Assembly: GCF_000980895.1 (NCBI RefSeq)
Contig: NZ_LAZX01000094.1
Location: forward strand, 248,001 to 312,000
Direction of reading: 5' to 3'
Origin: Sphingomonas sp. Ag1
GTDB lineage: Bacteria; Pseudomonadota; Alphaproteobacteria; Sphingomonadales; Sphingomonadaceae
DNA: 64,000 nucleotides
Below the pieces are notes generated by a model that was not told the origin of the DNA, did not search any database, and saw only the letters and a program-made list of their open reading frames with translations. Shown here one piece after another: positions 8,270 through 17,579 of the stretch (positions within the stretch are counted from its first letter, which is position 1; every line of letters begins with the position of its first letter). The position numbers and the translations under genes are program-made.

Positions 8270-8894
8270 CCGGCTGCGGATTGTTGGGGACCAGCACGAG
8301 CGTGCGACCCTCGACCCGCCAGGATTTCAGCCGCGACAGGAAGTTCATGCCCAGCACGTCCGTCTCCCCGAAGGCGGGCGACACGACGACGGGCACGTCA
8401 CGCGCGACGATGTTGCCAAGGGACAGCTCGCCGATCGTCGCGGTCTGCGCGCGGATCGTGCCATTGGCGGTTCGCAGCAGCATCGGGAACATCGCGTCAC
8501 GCACATCGAGGCCCGCGGCATTTGCCGTATCCAGCGAGAGCGCGGTCACCGTCGCTCCGCTGTCCACCAGCATACGCCGCTTCACCCGGCCGAAGCTGAC
8601 ATTGGCCCAGAAATGCCCGTCCGGGCTCATCCGGATGCGGGTCTCGGCGCCCTCCACCTGCTGCCCCGACAGGTCCAGCACCTCGGCGACACGGCCGAGA
8701 TAGGGATCGAAGCGTTCGCGCTCGCCCAGGACGAATACCAGCGCGCCGATCAGCGCCACCCACATGGCAAGACTGACGAGGCGGCCGATCACCGGCAGGC
8801 GTCGCAGGAAGCCTGCGATCACGACGAGAGCGAAAAGACCAAGGATCAGCGGATAATGGGGAGCCAGATCGGCAAGTGCGTCCATCGCACCCAT
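8256..8894 (-). CDS. membrane-anchored retropepsin-like aspartic protease (TIGR02281 type)
   Basis: A 212-residue protein. Two hydrophobic segments near the N-terminus (LILGLFALVVIAGFL and MWVALIGALVFVLG) anchor a domain with a single aspartic protease motif, MLVDSGATVTALS, preceded by GHFWANVSFGRVK. It has the later strand LGMNFLSRLKSWRVEGRTLVL. One DSGAT motif means the enzyme would act as a homodimer, like retropepsins. The substrate is unknown. Two start options exist (8894 and 8885); both precede the first membrane segment. The stop overlaps the convergent modC end. Confidence 0.85.
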   Translation of the reverse strand: MGAMDALADLAPHYPLILGLFALVVIAGFLRRLPVIGRLVSLAMWVALIGALVFVLGERERFDPYLGRVAEVLDLSGQQVEGAETRIRMSPDGHFWANVSFGRVKRRMLVDSGATVTALSLDTANAAGLDVRDAMFPMLLRTANGTIRAQTATIGELSLGNIVARDVPVVVSPAFGETDVLGMNFLSRLKSWRVEGRTLVLVPNNPQPVTSG

Positions 8895-8973
8895 ATAGGA
8901 TCACCGCGCCCGCATGCGATGCAGGTCTCGCGCGATTTTCCTCGGCGTGATGGCCCAGCCCGAAACACAACAA

Positions 8974-9005
8974 AAAGGGGCAGCTCCTTGCGGAGCTGCC
9001 CCTTT
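8974..9005 (-). terminator. rho-independent terminator of rplM-rpsI
   Basis: A perfect 14-bp stem (arms AAAGGGGCAGCTCC and its complement) closes a 4-nt loop. Read on the minus strand it is followed by TTTTTGTTGTGTTT. It lies 55 bp after the rpsI stop codon, so it should end the ribosomal protein operon. Confidence 0.9.
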
Positions 9006-9059
9006 GTGCAGCCAGTGGCCAGCAGCGGACCGGCAAAACCGGCGCCGCTGCAATAAGCC

Positions 9060-9608
9060 TTAGCGCTTCGAGAACTGGAAGCTGCGGCGTGCCTTGGCGC
9101 GGCCGTACTTCTTACGCTCGACGGTACGGCTGTCGCGGGTCAGGAAGCCCGCTGCCTTCACCGGGGCGCGCAACGCCGGCTCGTACTTGGTGATCGCCTG
9201 GCTGATGCCGTGCTTCACTGCGCCGGCCTGACCCGAAAGGCCGCCGCCCTTGACGGTGCAGATCACGTCATACTGACCTTCGCGCTCGGTGATACCGAAC
9301 ACCTGGTTGATGACGAGGCGCAGCGTCGGACGTGCGAAATACACTTCCTGATCACGACCGTTGATCGTGATCTTGCCCGAACCCGGCTTCAGCCACACGC
9401 GGGCAACGGCGTCCTTACGACGGCCGGTGGCATAGGCGCGACCGTACTTGTCGAGTTCCTGCGCACGCAGCGGGGCGCGCTGCGACGGCTCGTCGATCTT
9501 GCCTTCGAGATAGGCCTCGGCCTTCTCTTCTGCAGCAGCGACGGCGGTTTCGCGCTGCTCGCTGAGCGCGGCGCCGAGATCGGCGAGGGACTGGCGATTG
9601 TCGGACAT
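9060..9608 (-). CDS. rpsI: 30S ribosomal protein S9, with N-terminal extension
   Basis: A 182-residue S9. The canonical core starts near residue 57 with [22 protein letters not shown], includes [24 protein letters not shown] and ends in the invariant basic tail RRSFQFSKR that reaches the P-site tRNA. About 55 extra N-terminal residues, Ala- and Glu-rich and likely helical, precede it; such extensions are common in alphaproteobacteria. The start codon overlaps the rplM stop by one base (TAATG). Terminator at 8974-9005. Confidence 0.97.
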   Translation of the reverse strand: MSDNRQSLADLGAALSEQRETAVAAAEEKAEAYLEGKIDEPSQRAPLRAQELDKYGRAYATGRRKDAVARVWLKPGSGKITINGRDQEVYFARPTLRLVINQVFGITEREGQYDVICTVKGGGLSGQAGAVKHGISQAITKYEPALRAPVKAAGFLTRDSRTVERKKYGRAKARRSFQFSKR

Positions 9609-10087
9609 TATGCGCCCACCTTGTTCTTGCGGCTCATGCCGGCGATGTCGAGGACCTCGGGGTTCTGCGCTTCGTGCGGGTGCTCAGCGCCCTTGAAGAT
9701 GCGCAGGTTACGCATCTGCTGACGGCCCAGCGGGCCGCGCGGGATCATGCGCTCAACAGCCTTTTCGAGCACGCGCTCGGGGAAGCGGCCTTCCAGCACC
9801 TTGGCGGCGGTGACGCCCTTGATGCCGCCGGCATAACCGGTGTGCTTGTAATAGACCTTGTCGGCCAGCTTGTTGCCGGTGAAGCGCACCTTGTCGGCGT
9901 TGATCACGATGACATTGTCACCGCAATCGACGTGCGGGGTGAACGACGGCTTGTGCTTGCCGCGCAGGACGTTGGCGATCACGACCGCTGCACGACCGAC
10001 CACCAGGTCGGTGGCATCGACGATGTGCCACTTCTTTTCCACCTCTGCGGGCTTGGCCGCCTTGGTGGTCTTCATCAGCGCCTTCAT
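9608..10087 (-). CDS. rplM: 50S ribosomal protein L13
   Basis: A 159-residue L13 with the characteristic [55 protein letters not shown] and [16 protein letters not shown] motifs. The open frame reaches 10153, but [20 protein letters not shown] starting at 10087 matches the family N-terminus and follows an AAAGG box. An in-frame ATG four codons later (10075) is an alternative. It is the first gene of the rplM-rpsI operon. Confidence 0.97.
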   Translation of the reverse strand: MKALMKTTKAAKPAEVEKKWHIVDATDLVVGRAAVVIANVLRGKHKPSFTPHVDCGDNVIVINADKVRFTGNKLADKVYYKHTGYAGGIKGVTAAKVLEGRFPERVLEKAVERMIPRGPLGRQQMRNLRIFKGAEHPHEAQNPEVLDIAGMSRKNKVGA

Positions 10088-10226
10088 GGGCTTGGACCTT
10101 TGCAAGAAACAGATACGCCACCCCGTCAAGGGGCGGCGTGACAGTGAGGGCATTGGACAAAGGCCTGCTGAAAGTCAACGATTCAGCGGCTTTCCTGACG
10201 GGTAAAATGATACCGGCATCCTGATC

Positions 10227-12746
10227 CTAGAAGAACAGCTTGCGGAAACTCAGCCTCACCGACCGGCCGAGCGGGTCGAGCAACGCCGGCTGGTAACCGA
10301 TCGGAACGGCGCCCGCAGCATCACGTACGTCGAGCCGCTGGTTGAAGAGATTGTTGACTGACAGGGTGACGCGCGAGCCTTGGAAGAACGGCGCCTTCTG
10401 CACCAGCGCGCGCTGCTGGCCGAGATCCGCGAAGACACGCAGATTGGCGGTGAAGAGCGCGCCGAAGCTGAGATCCTCGGGCGAGGGGGCGCCGTTGGGG
10501 TTGGCGAGCAGGGTCGTGCCCTCCTGCCACGTGCCGTTCAGCCGGACGCCGATGCCGTGCCGGTTGTATCCGGCGTTGAACTCCACCTGGTGCCGCGGCT
10601 GGCCGCCCCGCGCACCGATGGCCGAACCGCTCAACAAGTCGAGTTCGGGCAGACCGGGCCGGATCAGGATCGTGTCCTCGAGGCGCCAGGTGTGGAACAC
10701 GCTGAGCTGCACGCGGCCCTGGCGTGCGCCGCCGAACCCGCTGCGGCCAAAGCCACCACCGCCACGTCCGGCAAAGCCGCCCGGTCCGCGATCGCCCGCG
10801 GAGCGCACGCCGGTCTGGCTCGCCTCGCCGCCAGCCGGACTGGCGCCCGCCCCGGAACGCCCCCGCTCGCGAAAGGCGGCGCGGCGTTCCGCAATCTGTT
10901 CGGCGGTCAGCGGCTGGCCGTCAGGGCCGGTCGGCGGCGGCGCCTCCAGCGTCTCGGTCCAGTTGAAGCCCCAACGGATCTGCCGGCTGCGGCTGCGATC
11001 GAAGTTCACGGGCCGCGTGTCGATGCTGATCAGCGTGCCGGCCGCGTCACGATCGAACCGGCCGGGGAAGGCCGCCTCGATTTCCGGCGTCGCGGTCGGA
11101 AAGCTTGCGATCGGATTGTCGATGCGGCTGTCTGTGTAATTGGCAAGCAGCGTCAGGTTGGTGCCGCTGATCGGCTTCACCGTCAGGCCCAGCTTCAGCA
11201 CGCGGCGCTGGTCGGCCGCAAGGTTCGGATTGCCGCCGGTGATGGTGGTCGCATCCACCGTCTGGCCGGTCACCAGGTCGAATACGCGGACGTTGGGCGT
11301 GACGATCAACGGATTGCCGAGCTGCTGGATCGTCGGCGCACCCTGCTCATGCGCGACCGAGCCGATCAGGCGCACGGCCTCGACCGGTCGCCAGTTGAAG
11401 CCATAGCCGACCGATCCGAGCGTGCCAAAATCCGACAGCTGATCGACCCCGCCGTTGATCGTCGCCGACAGCGCGCCGATCGAGCCATTGCGTGATAGCG
11501 GAATGTCGATGTTCGCCTGGGCCGAACCCTGGTCGCGCGACAGGTCGGTCGCAGTCACGATGCCGGCCCGGCGCGATTCGCCGCTGATGTCGCGCAGGGT
11601 GAAGCCAGCCTTCAGCGTGGTCGTCACCGCGCCGGCGGGAAGATCGAACAGGCTGCCGCTGAGCGTCCCTTCGGTCTCGATCGTTTGCGCTACCGACTCC
11701 GCCCGGTCGCGGCGGGTGCCGCTGCCCGGGCCGCCGTCGCGATCGGTGAGGGTTGTCGACCAGTCGCGCGTATAGCCGCCGTTTAGCGACCAGCGCCATT
11801 GATCAAGGTCGCCGTTCAGGGCGTAATTGAGCACGCCGGTGCGGGTGCGCCCCTCGCGCAGCAGCCGCTGGCCGTCTGACGACGTACCAAGGCCGGCGCG
11901 GGTATCGGCGCCTTCCAGCTCACCGCTGATCGTGGCCGATACATTGCCGAAAATGGTCTGGTTGTACGTCGCGTTCAGCTTCGCTGCGTCGCTGGCCGAT
12001 AGCAACGTGCGGTTCGGATCGGCCTCCGCCAGGTTGCGCTGCGTTTCGAACAGCGGGTTGCTGTGGGTATATTCGCCATCGACGCTGAAGCGGTTGCCGT
12101 TGCCCAGGCGAAGGTAGTTGAGCGTCGCCTCATGTACCTGACGCCCGCCATCGGTGGCAAAGCCGGTATCCGCCTCCGCCGTCACCGCATTGAAGCGGCG
12201 CCGCAGGACGATGTTCACCACCTTCTGATCGGGGCGATAGCCGTATTTCAGCGCGACTTCCTCCGGCAGGATGTCGACGCGCTGGATCGCCTCTGGAGGC
12301 AGGCCGCGGATCTCGCGGAAGCCGCTGATCCGGCGGCCGCCCAGCAGGACCACGGGGGCGCCGGCGCCGCGGCCCTGGATGCTGCCGGTGAGCGGGGCAA
12401 GCTCCTCCAGCAATTCGCCGATGTTGCTGGCACCATAAGCGCGAATGTCGCGGCCGCTCAGCACCACTTCGGGCTTGATGTCACCGATCACCGATCCGCG
12501 CGGCTGGCGGCTGCCGGTGACGATGATGTCATCCTCAAGCTCGAGTTCAGCCTCAGCTTCCTCCACCGACTGCGGCTCGCCCTGCAGGGGGATGGCCGTC
12601 TCGGATTCGGCCGTCTGGGATTCGGCCGGTGGCAATTCGCCCACCTGGACCGGCGTGGCAGTGGCAGGGACGGTCATTGCGGCGAGAGAAGCGGGCAGCA
12701 GCAGGATCGACAAGGACAGGCTCCGGAACCGACGTGGGATGATCAC
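10227..12746 (-). CDS. TonB-dependent receptor with a Gly/Arg-rich barrel insertion
   Basis: An 839-residue outer-membrane receptor. A signal peptide (residues 1 to about 30, ending ATATP) is followed by a linker rich in E/Q, then DDIIVTGSRQ, the TonB-box-like start of the plug (about 70-190, with DIRAYGASNIGELLEELAPLTG and RRISGFREIRGLPPEAIQRVDILPEEVALKYGY). The beta barrel ends VRLSFRKLFF with the C-terminal phenylalanine expected for BAM insertion. Residues about 626-678 form an unusual segment full of Gly, Arg and Ser. The ligand is unknown, and no transport genes are adjacent. Confidence 0.92.
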   Translation of the reverse strand: MIIPRRFRSLSLSILLLPASLAAMTVPATATPVQVGELPPAESQTAESETAIPLQGEPQSVEEAEAELELEDDIIVTGSRQPRGSVIGDIKPEVVLSGRDIRAYGASNIGELLEELAPLTGSIQGRGAGAPVVLLGGRRISGFREIRGLPPEAIQRVDILPEEVALKYGYRPDQKVVNIVLRRRFNAVTAEADTGFATDGGRQVHEATLNYLRLGNGNRFSVDGEYTHSNPLFETQRNLAEADPNRTLLSASDAAKLNATYNQTIFGNVSATISGELEGADTRAGLGTSSDGQRLLREGRTRTGVLNYALNGDLDQWRWSLNGGYTRDWSTTLTDRDGGPGSGTRRDRAESVAQTIETEGTLSGSLFDLPAGAVTTTLKAGFTLRDISGESRRAGIVTATDLSRDQGSAQANIDIPLSRNGSIGALSATINGGVDQLSDFGTLGSVGYGFNWRPVEAVRLIGSVAHEQGAPTIQQLGNPLIVTPNVRVFDLVTGQTVDATTITGGNPNLAADQRRVLKLGLTVKPISGTNLTLLANYTDSRIDNPIASFPTATPEIEAAFPGRFDRDAAGTLISIDTRPVNFDRSRSRQIRWGFNWTETLEAPPPTGPDGQPLTAEQIAERRAAFRERGRSGAGASPAGGEASQTGVRSAGDRGPGGFAGRGGGGFGRSGFGGARQGRVQLSVFHTWRLEDTILIRPGLPELDLLSGSAIGARGGQPRHQVEFNAGYNRHGIGVRLNGTWQEGTTLLANPNGAPSPEDLSFGALFTANLRVFADLGQQRALVQKAPFFQGSRVTLSVNNLFNQRLDVRDAAGAVPIGYQPALLDPLGRSVRLSFRKLFF

Positions 12747-12907
12747 GTCCTACGGCGGGGTTGTGGGGGAAATGTCGCGGCGGCACCGGAAAATCGTCGC
12801 AAATTGTACCCGTGCGATTGGACGCGGGCTGGCTTGCGGGACAATCCGGTGCTGGACGCGCAGCGCATAACGCGCCGACGCGACAGCGGATAGAGGGCGC
12901 GCCCCGC

Positions 12908-15184
12908 TCAGGTCACGATGCGAACGGGCACGCCCTTCGAGGCCGGGGTCTTGGATGCCTCGTCATGGTACCACAGCGGCACCAGCGGATTGGTTTCGGG
13001 GTAATAAGCGCCGATGCACCCGCGCGGCAGCAGATAGGGCGTGACGGTCAGGCCATCGACCTGACGATGCTCCCCATCATCGGCATCGCTGGCGAGGCTG
13101 ACCACCTGGCCCTCTGCCAGGCCGGCAGCCGCGATATCGTCCGGATGCATCAGCACGACATCGCGCGTGCCCTCGATCCCGCGAAGGCGGTCGGAATAGC
13201 CGTAGATGGTGGTGTTGAACTGATCGTTCGAGCGCAGCGTCATCAACCGCCAGCGCCCTTCCTTGTCGCCAAGGCCGAGCGCGGAGAGCGAGGTGGGAAC
13301 GGTGAATTCCGCCTTGCCGCTTTCCGTCTTCCAGATCCGTTCGCGCGCCGCATTGCCCTTGTAGAAACCGCCCGGCGTGAAGACGCGCGCGTTGAAATCG
13401 GCGAACATCTCCGGATAGCTTTCCTCGATCAGGTCGCGGATCAGGCCGTAATCGGCGGTCCAGTCGTCCCACCGCGCCTTCGGATTGAGCGGCAGCGTCG
13501 CCTTGGCCATGCCGCAGACGATCGCGACTTCGGATTTCAGATGGTCGCTGGCCGGGTGACCATTGCCCTGCGATCCATGGATGCACGACAACGAATCCTC
13601 CATCGTCACTGCCTGCGCGCCGGTCACTTGCATGTCGCGTTCCGACCGGCCGAGGCACGGCAGGAGATAAGCGACCTCGCCGTTGATCAGGTGGCTTCGG
13701 TTGAGCTTGGTGGCGATCTGGACCGTGAGGCGCATCGATTGCCACGCCTGCTCCATCTTCACCTGTTCCGGGATGGCGCGTACGAAATTGCCGCCGAGGC
13801 CGATAAAGGCCTTCACCTCGCCGGAAATGATCTTCTCGCAGGCATCGACGGTGTTGAGGCCCGTGTCGCGGGGCGGGTCGAACGCGAATTGCTCGGCCAT
13901 GCGGTCGAGCGGGACGAGTTCGGGCTTTTCGGAGATGCCGACTGTGCGCTGTCCCTGCACGTTGCTGTGACCGCGGATCGGCGAGATGCCGGCGCCTTCG
14001 CGTCCGATGCTGCCTTTCAGCAAGGCAAGATCGACGAGCGTGGTCAGATTGTCGGAGCCGTGCACGTGCTGCGTCAGCCCCATGCCGTACATGAAGATGG
14101 TGCGTTCGGCCGCAATATAGACGTCGGCGGCCTTTTCGAGATCGGCCCGGGCCAGACCGCTTTCGCGTTCGATCTCCTCCCACGACAATTGCTCGGCATG
14201 GGCCTTCACCGTCTCGAACCCGGTCGTGTGCTGTGCGAGGAAATCGACGTCCAGGACATGGCGCTTGTCCTCGCGCCAGCGCCGTTCCTCGGTGGAGAGG
14301 ACGTGTTTGATCATGCCCATGATCGCCGCAATGTCGCCGCCCGCCTTTACCTGCAGGTAGAGCGAGGAGATTTCCGTCTCCTTGCCGGTGAGCATTTCGA
14401 CCGGGCTTTGCGGGTTCTTGAACCGTTCCAGCCCCGTCTCGCGGATCGGGTTGAAGGTGACGATCTGCACCCCGCGCTTCACCGCCTCCTGCAGGGGATG
14501 GAGTAGCCGGGGCGCATTTGATCCCGTGTTATGGCCGAAGAAGAAGATCGCGTCGCATTTCTCGAGATCCTCGAGGACGCAGGTGCCGACGGGTGATCCG
14601 ATCGCCTTCTTGAGCGCCACCGACGTGGTCTCATGGCACATGTTCGAACTGTCGGGCAGGTTGTTGTGCCCGTACATGCGCGCGAACAGGGCGTAGAGGT
14701 AGCTTGTCTCAAGGCTGGCGCGGCCCGAGGCGTAGAAGACGGTGCTTTTCGGGTCGAGCCGCTTCAACTCCGTGCCGATCGCGGCAAACGCCTCATCCCA
14801 GGCACAGGGGACATATTTGTCGGTCGCGCGATCGTAGCGCATCGGGTGGGTGAGGCGGCCCTGATGCTCCAGATCATAGTCCTTCCAGTCGCGCAGCTCG
14901 GTCACGGTATGTTGCGCGAAGAACTCGGGCGTGCAGCGGCGGGATGTCATCTCCCACAAGGTCGCCTTCGCGCCATTCTCGCAGAATTCGAACGGGTGGG
15001 GGTGCTTCGGCTTCCCCCAAGCGCAGGACACGCACATGAAGCCGCCGGGCTTGTTCTGCCGCCGCAGGGTGTCGAGCGCGGCGGGCGTGGGTCGTTCACG
15101 CGCGAGCACTTCGGTCATGCCGCGTACTGAGCCCCATCCGCCGGCGGCGCCCGAATAGTGAACCGTATCCTTTTCGTCAGCCAC
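12908..15184 (-). CDS. FdhF/YdeP-family molybdopterin oxidoreductase
   Basis: A 758-residue bis-MGD type molybdoenzyme of the YdeP group; E. coli YdeP is about the same length. Near the N-terminus FMCVSCAWGKPKHPHPFEFCENGAK carries the cysteines of the family. Further on come YASGRASLETSYLYALFARMYG, SSNMCHETTSVALKKAIG, FFFGHNTGSNAP, MYGMGLTQHVHG and the C-terminal cofactor-binding domain. The GTG at 15184 follows AAAGGA and gives the family length; the frame is open to 15259. The physiological substrate of this family is unresolved (YdeP is linked to acid resistance). It is divergent from another molybdoenzyme gene at 15310. Confidence 0.9.
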   Translation of the reverse strand: MADEKDTVHYSGAAGGWGSVRGMTEVLARERPTPAALDTLRRQNKPGGFMCVSCAWGKPKHPHPFEFCENGAKATLWEMTSRRCTPEFFAQHTVTELRDWKDYDLEHQGRLTHPMRYDRATDKYVPCAWDEAFAAIGTELKRLDPKSTVFYASGRASLETSYLYALFARMYGHNNLPDSSNMCHETTSVALKKAIGSPVGTCVLEDLEKCDAIFFFGHNTGSNAPRLLHPLQEAVKRGVQIVTFNPIRETGLERFKNPQSPVEMLTGKETEISSLYLQVKAGGDIAAIMGMIKHVLSTEERRWREDKRHVLDVDFLAQHTTGFETVKAHAEQLSWEEIERESGLARADLEKAADVYIAAERTIFMYGMGLTQHVHGSDNLTTLVDLALLKGSIGREGAGISPIRGHSNVQGQRTVGISEKPELVPLDRMAEQFAFDPPRDTGLNTVDACEKIISGEVKAFIGLGGNFVRAIPEQVKMEQAWQSMRLTVQIATKLNRSHLINGEVAYLLPCLGRSERDMQVTGAQAVTMEDSLSCIHGSQGNGHPASDHLKSEVAIVCGMAKATLPLNPKARWDDWTADYGLIRDLIEESYPEMFADFNARVFTPGGFYKGNAARERIWKTESGKAEFTVPTSLSALGLGDKEGRWRLMTLRSNDQFNTTIYGYSDRLRGIEGTRDVVLMHPDDIAAAGLAEGQVVSLASDADDGEHRQVDGLTVTPYLLPRGCIGAYYPETNPLVPLWYHDEASKTPASKGVPVRIVT

Positions 15185-15309
15185 CCAGGATCCTTTCGCG
15201 CGACAGCCGTTCATGGCTGACAACGCGAGGGGCGCCGTTTGGATCACCGGCGTGCCCACTATATGCAGGGAGCGGGCATATGCAGGCGGGGCGCAGGAGG
15301 ATCGAAGCC

Positions 15310-15963
15310 GTGGCGGACGACGCAGTGCCTGACGAGACCAAGCTGACCCGAACCAAGCAGCGCTGGGCCAGCGAGGGCAAGTTCATCACCGGCGCAGCGC
15401 GCGGCGCGGATGAGCGCCTGCCGCCCGGCCAGCATCTGGTGCGCGACTGGCCGGTGCTGGACCTGGGACGCCAGCCCAATGTGTCGACCGATCGATGGCG
15501 GCTGACGATCAAGGGGCTGGTCGCCCGTCCGGTATCGCTCGACTGGTCCGCGTTCATGGCCTTGCCTCAGACCGAGCGGCGGAGTGACATCCACTGCGTC
15601 ACAACCTGGTCGCGCTACGACAATGATTGGGCGGGCGTCGCGACCCGCACGCTGCTCGACCTGGTCGAGCCGCGCGACGAAGCCGCCTTTGTCGTGCTGC
15701 ACGGTTATGACGGCTATACGACCAACGTCCCGCTGGCCGATTTCGCCGCAGAGGACGCGCTGATCGCGCGCGAATGGCAGGGAAAGCCGCTGACGCGCGA
15801 GCATGGGGGACCAGCGCGGTTGGTGATCCCCCATCTCTATTTCTGGAAAAGCGCCAAGTGGATCAGCGGGATTGAACTATTGGGTGCCGATCGCCCAGGC
15901 TTCTGGGAAGTGAACGGTTATCACCGACGCGGTGATCCCTGGGAGGAGGAGCGCTATAGCTGA
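15310..15963 (+). CDS. sulfite oxidase-like molybdopterin oxidoreductase (YuiH type)
   Basis: A 217-residue soluble protein with the single-pterin sulfite oxidase fold. The Mo-ligating cysteine lies in DIHCVTTWSRYDNDW. HLYFWKSAKWISGIELL and FWEVNGYHRRGDPWEEERYS are family-typical. No signal peptide is present, unlike the Tat-exported MsrP/YedY, so it resembles the cytosolic YuiH branch. The GTG at 15310 is preceded by AGGAGG at 9 nt, which favours it over the ATG at 15280. It lies divergent to the YdeP-type gene and about 7 kb from modABC. Confidence 0.88.
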   Translation: MADDAVPDETKLTRTKQRWASEGKFITGAARGADERLPPGQHLVRDWPVLDLGRQPNVSTDRWRLTIKGLVARPVSLDWSAFMALPQTERRSDIHCVTTWSRYDNDWAGVATRTLLDLVEPRDEAAFVVLHGYDGYTTNVPLADFAAEDALIAREWQGKPLTREHGGPARLVIPHLYFWKSAKWISGIELLGADRPGFWEVNGYHRRGDPWEEERYS

Positions 15964-15975
15964 GCTGCGCCGCGC

Positions 15976-17016
15976 TTAGGCGCGACGCCGCCCCAGCGTG
16001 TGCCCGGCGGCGACCACGGCGATCAGCAGGATCGCGGCGTTCACCTGATGCGCAACCGCGATGGTGAGGTCGACACCGGTGAGCAGCGTGGCGATTCCCA
16101 GCAGGATCTGAAGGCTGGTCAGCAGGATGACCGCGCCCCAGGCATTCACCGCGCCGCGCCGCCGTGCCGCAAAGGCGAGCCAGATCACGGCGGCGGCCGC
16201 GGCGAAGGCGAACCAGCGATGGACGAACTGGACCACGATGGGATTGTCGACGAGGTTGCGCCACGCCGGCTCCAGCATCGGCGTACCGGCCGGGAAGAAG
16301 CTGTCGCCCATCAGCGGCCAGGTGCTGAACGCATAGCCGGCGTTGAGCCCCGCGGTGAAGGCGCCAATGAAGATCTGGATGCCCAGGAGCAGCATCGCGA
16401 CCGCGGCAAGCGGCTTCAGTCCTGCGGGCTTCGCCAGCGGATCGCGCGCGAGATCGCGCAGGTCCAGTGCGGTCCATACCACGCCGCCCAGGATGACGAG
16501 CGCGGCCGTCAGGTGAACTGCGAGGCGGACGTGGCTGACATCGGTTCGCACCGACAGGCCCGATGCGACCATCCACCAGCCGATTGCCCCCTGCAGGCCG
16601 CCCAGCGCGAGCAGCGCGAGGAGGCGCGGGCCATAGCCGCGCGGGATCTGCCGCTTGATCGCGAACCACAGCAGGGGAAGCGCAAAGGCCAGCCCAATAA
16701 CGCGGCCGAGCAGGCGATGGACATATTCCCAGAAGAAGATCTGCTTGAACCCGTCCAGCGTCATGCCGCGGTTGATCTCCTGGTATTCCGGGATGCGCTG
16801 ATAATGGCGGAATTCCGCCATCCACTGCGCCTCGTTCAGCGGGGGAATGGTCCCGCTGATCGGCTTCCACTGCGTGATCGACAGTCCCGATTCGGTCAGA
16901 CGCGTGATGCCTCCGACGGCAACCATGACAACGATGAGGGCGGCGACGACATAAAGCCATCGCGCCAAGGCGAGTGGCCGCGGCGAAACGCGAAAGCCAG
17001 GGCTGGGCTTGAGCAT
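15976..17016 (-). CDS. ctaA: heme A synthase (COX15/CtaA)
   Basis: A 346-residue multi-spanning membrane protein that oxidises heme O to heme A for aa3-type cytochrome oxidase. Visible are ITRLTESGLSITQWKPISGTIPP, the histidine-bearing WEYVHRLLGRVIGLAF, HVRLAVHLTAALVILGG, FVHRWFAF and AHQVNAAILL, giving the four axial histidines of the two heme-binding halves. The start used is the ATG at 17016 (MLKPSPGFRVSPRP). An upstream ATG at 17076 with a G-rich box is possible, and the frame reaches 17184. The merC-type gene is divergent. Confidence 0.93.
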   Translation of the reverse strand: MLKPSPGFRVSPRPLALARWLYVVAALIVVMVAVGGITRLTESGLSITQWKPISGTIPPLNEAQWMAEFRHYQRIPEYQEINRGMTLDGFKQIFFWEYVHRLLGRVIGLAFALPLLWFAIKRQIPRGYGPRLLALLALGGLQGAIGWWMVASGLSVRTDVSHVRLAVHLTAALVILGGVVWTALDLRDLARDPLAKPAGLKPLAAVAMLLLGIQIFIGAFTAGLNAGYAFSTWPLMGDSFFPAGTPMLEPAWRNLVDNPIVVQFVHRWFAFAAAAAVIWLAFAARRRGAVNAWGAVILLTSLQILLGIATLLTGVDLTIAVAHQVNAAILLIAVVAAGHTLGRRRA

Positions 17017-17183
17017 GCAGCCATCTAGAAGCGCGGCGTCGTTGCCGCAATGGCGTACACCCGCCATCGCACTCATCCCCCGTCGCTTGGCGGAGGTGCC
17101 AAGTACGCGACCTGGCGTGTTTATTGACGATGTGATGTTGTAACCTGTCCGGCGTGGCGCTACATGCGTCGGCGATGGCAACA

Positions 17184-17564
17184 ATGTCTCATCCCGCCAG
17201 CACCGCTCGACTGGATCGCCTGGCGATCATCGTGTCGGGGCTATGCGTCGTTCACTGCATCGCCAGCGCGGTGTTGATCGCGATGCTGTCTGCCGTCGGC
17301 GGGATGATGGTGGACCCGATTTTTCACGAGGTCGGATTGATGCTGGCGATCGTGCTGGGTGCCATCGGTCTGGGCCGCGGCGCGTTGCAGCATGGGAACC
17401 TATGGCCGATCGGCGTTGGCTCGCTTGGCCTTGGCATCATGGCCGGCGCGTTGTCGCTGCCGCATGACGCCGGGCTGGTCCATACCGGTGAGGCATTCTG
17501 GACCATCGTCGGTGTCGCGCTGCTCGCTCTGGGGCACGACTTGAACCGCCGCGCCGACGCCTGA
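17184..17564 (+). CDS. MerC-domain membrane protein
   Basis: A 126-residue protein with four hydrophobic segments and the paired cysteines SGLCVVHCIASAVLIAML of the MerC family at the first membrane helix. MerC proteins move Hg(II) or are linked to zinc handling. There is no merR, merA or merP nearby, so a mercury-resistance role is unlikely, and metal homeostasis is the better guess. Starts at 17154 (GTG), 17175 and 17184 (ATG) are all possible. It is followed after 15 bp by a convergent methyltransferase gene. Confidence 0.85.
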   Translation: MSHPASTARLDRLAIIVSGLCVVHCIASAVLIAMLSAVGGMMVDPIFHEVGLMLAIVLGAIGLGRGALQHGNLWPIGVGSLGLGIMAGALSLPHDAGLVHTGEAFWTIVGVALLALGHDLNRRADA

Positions 17565-17579
17565 CCGCGAGGGCGGCGC

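Noticed and set aside
12761..14506. 581-codon plus-strand frame opposite the YdeP-type gene
   Set aside because: Antisense shadow of a conserved molybdoenzyme; no recognisable motif.
17184..17564. Mercury-resistance operon
   Set aside because: Only a MerC-type gene is present; no merR, merT, merP or merA in the neighbourhood.
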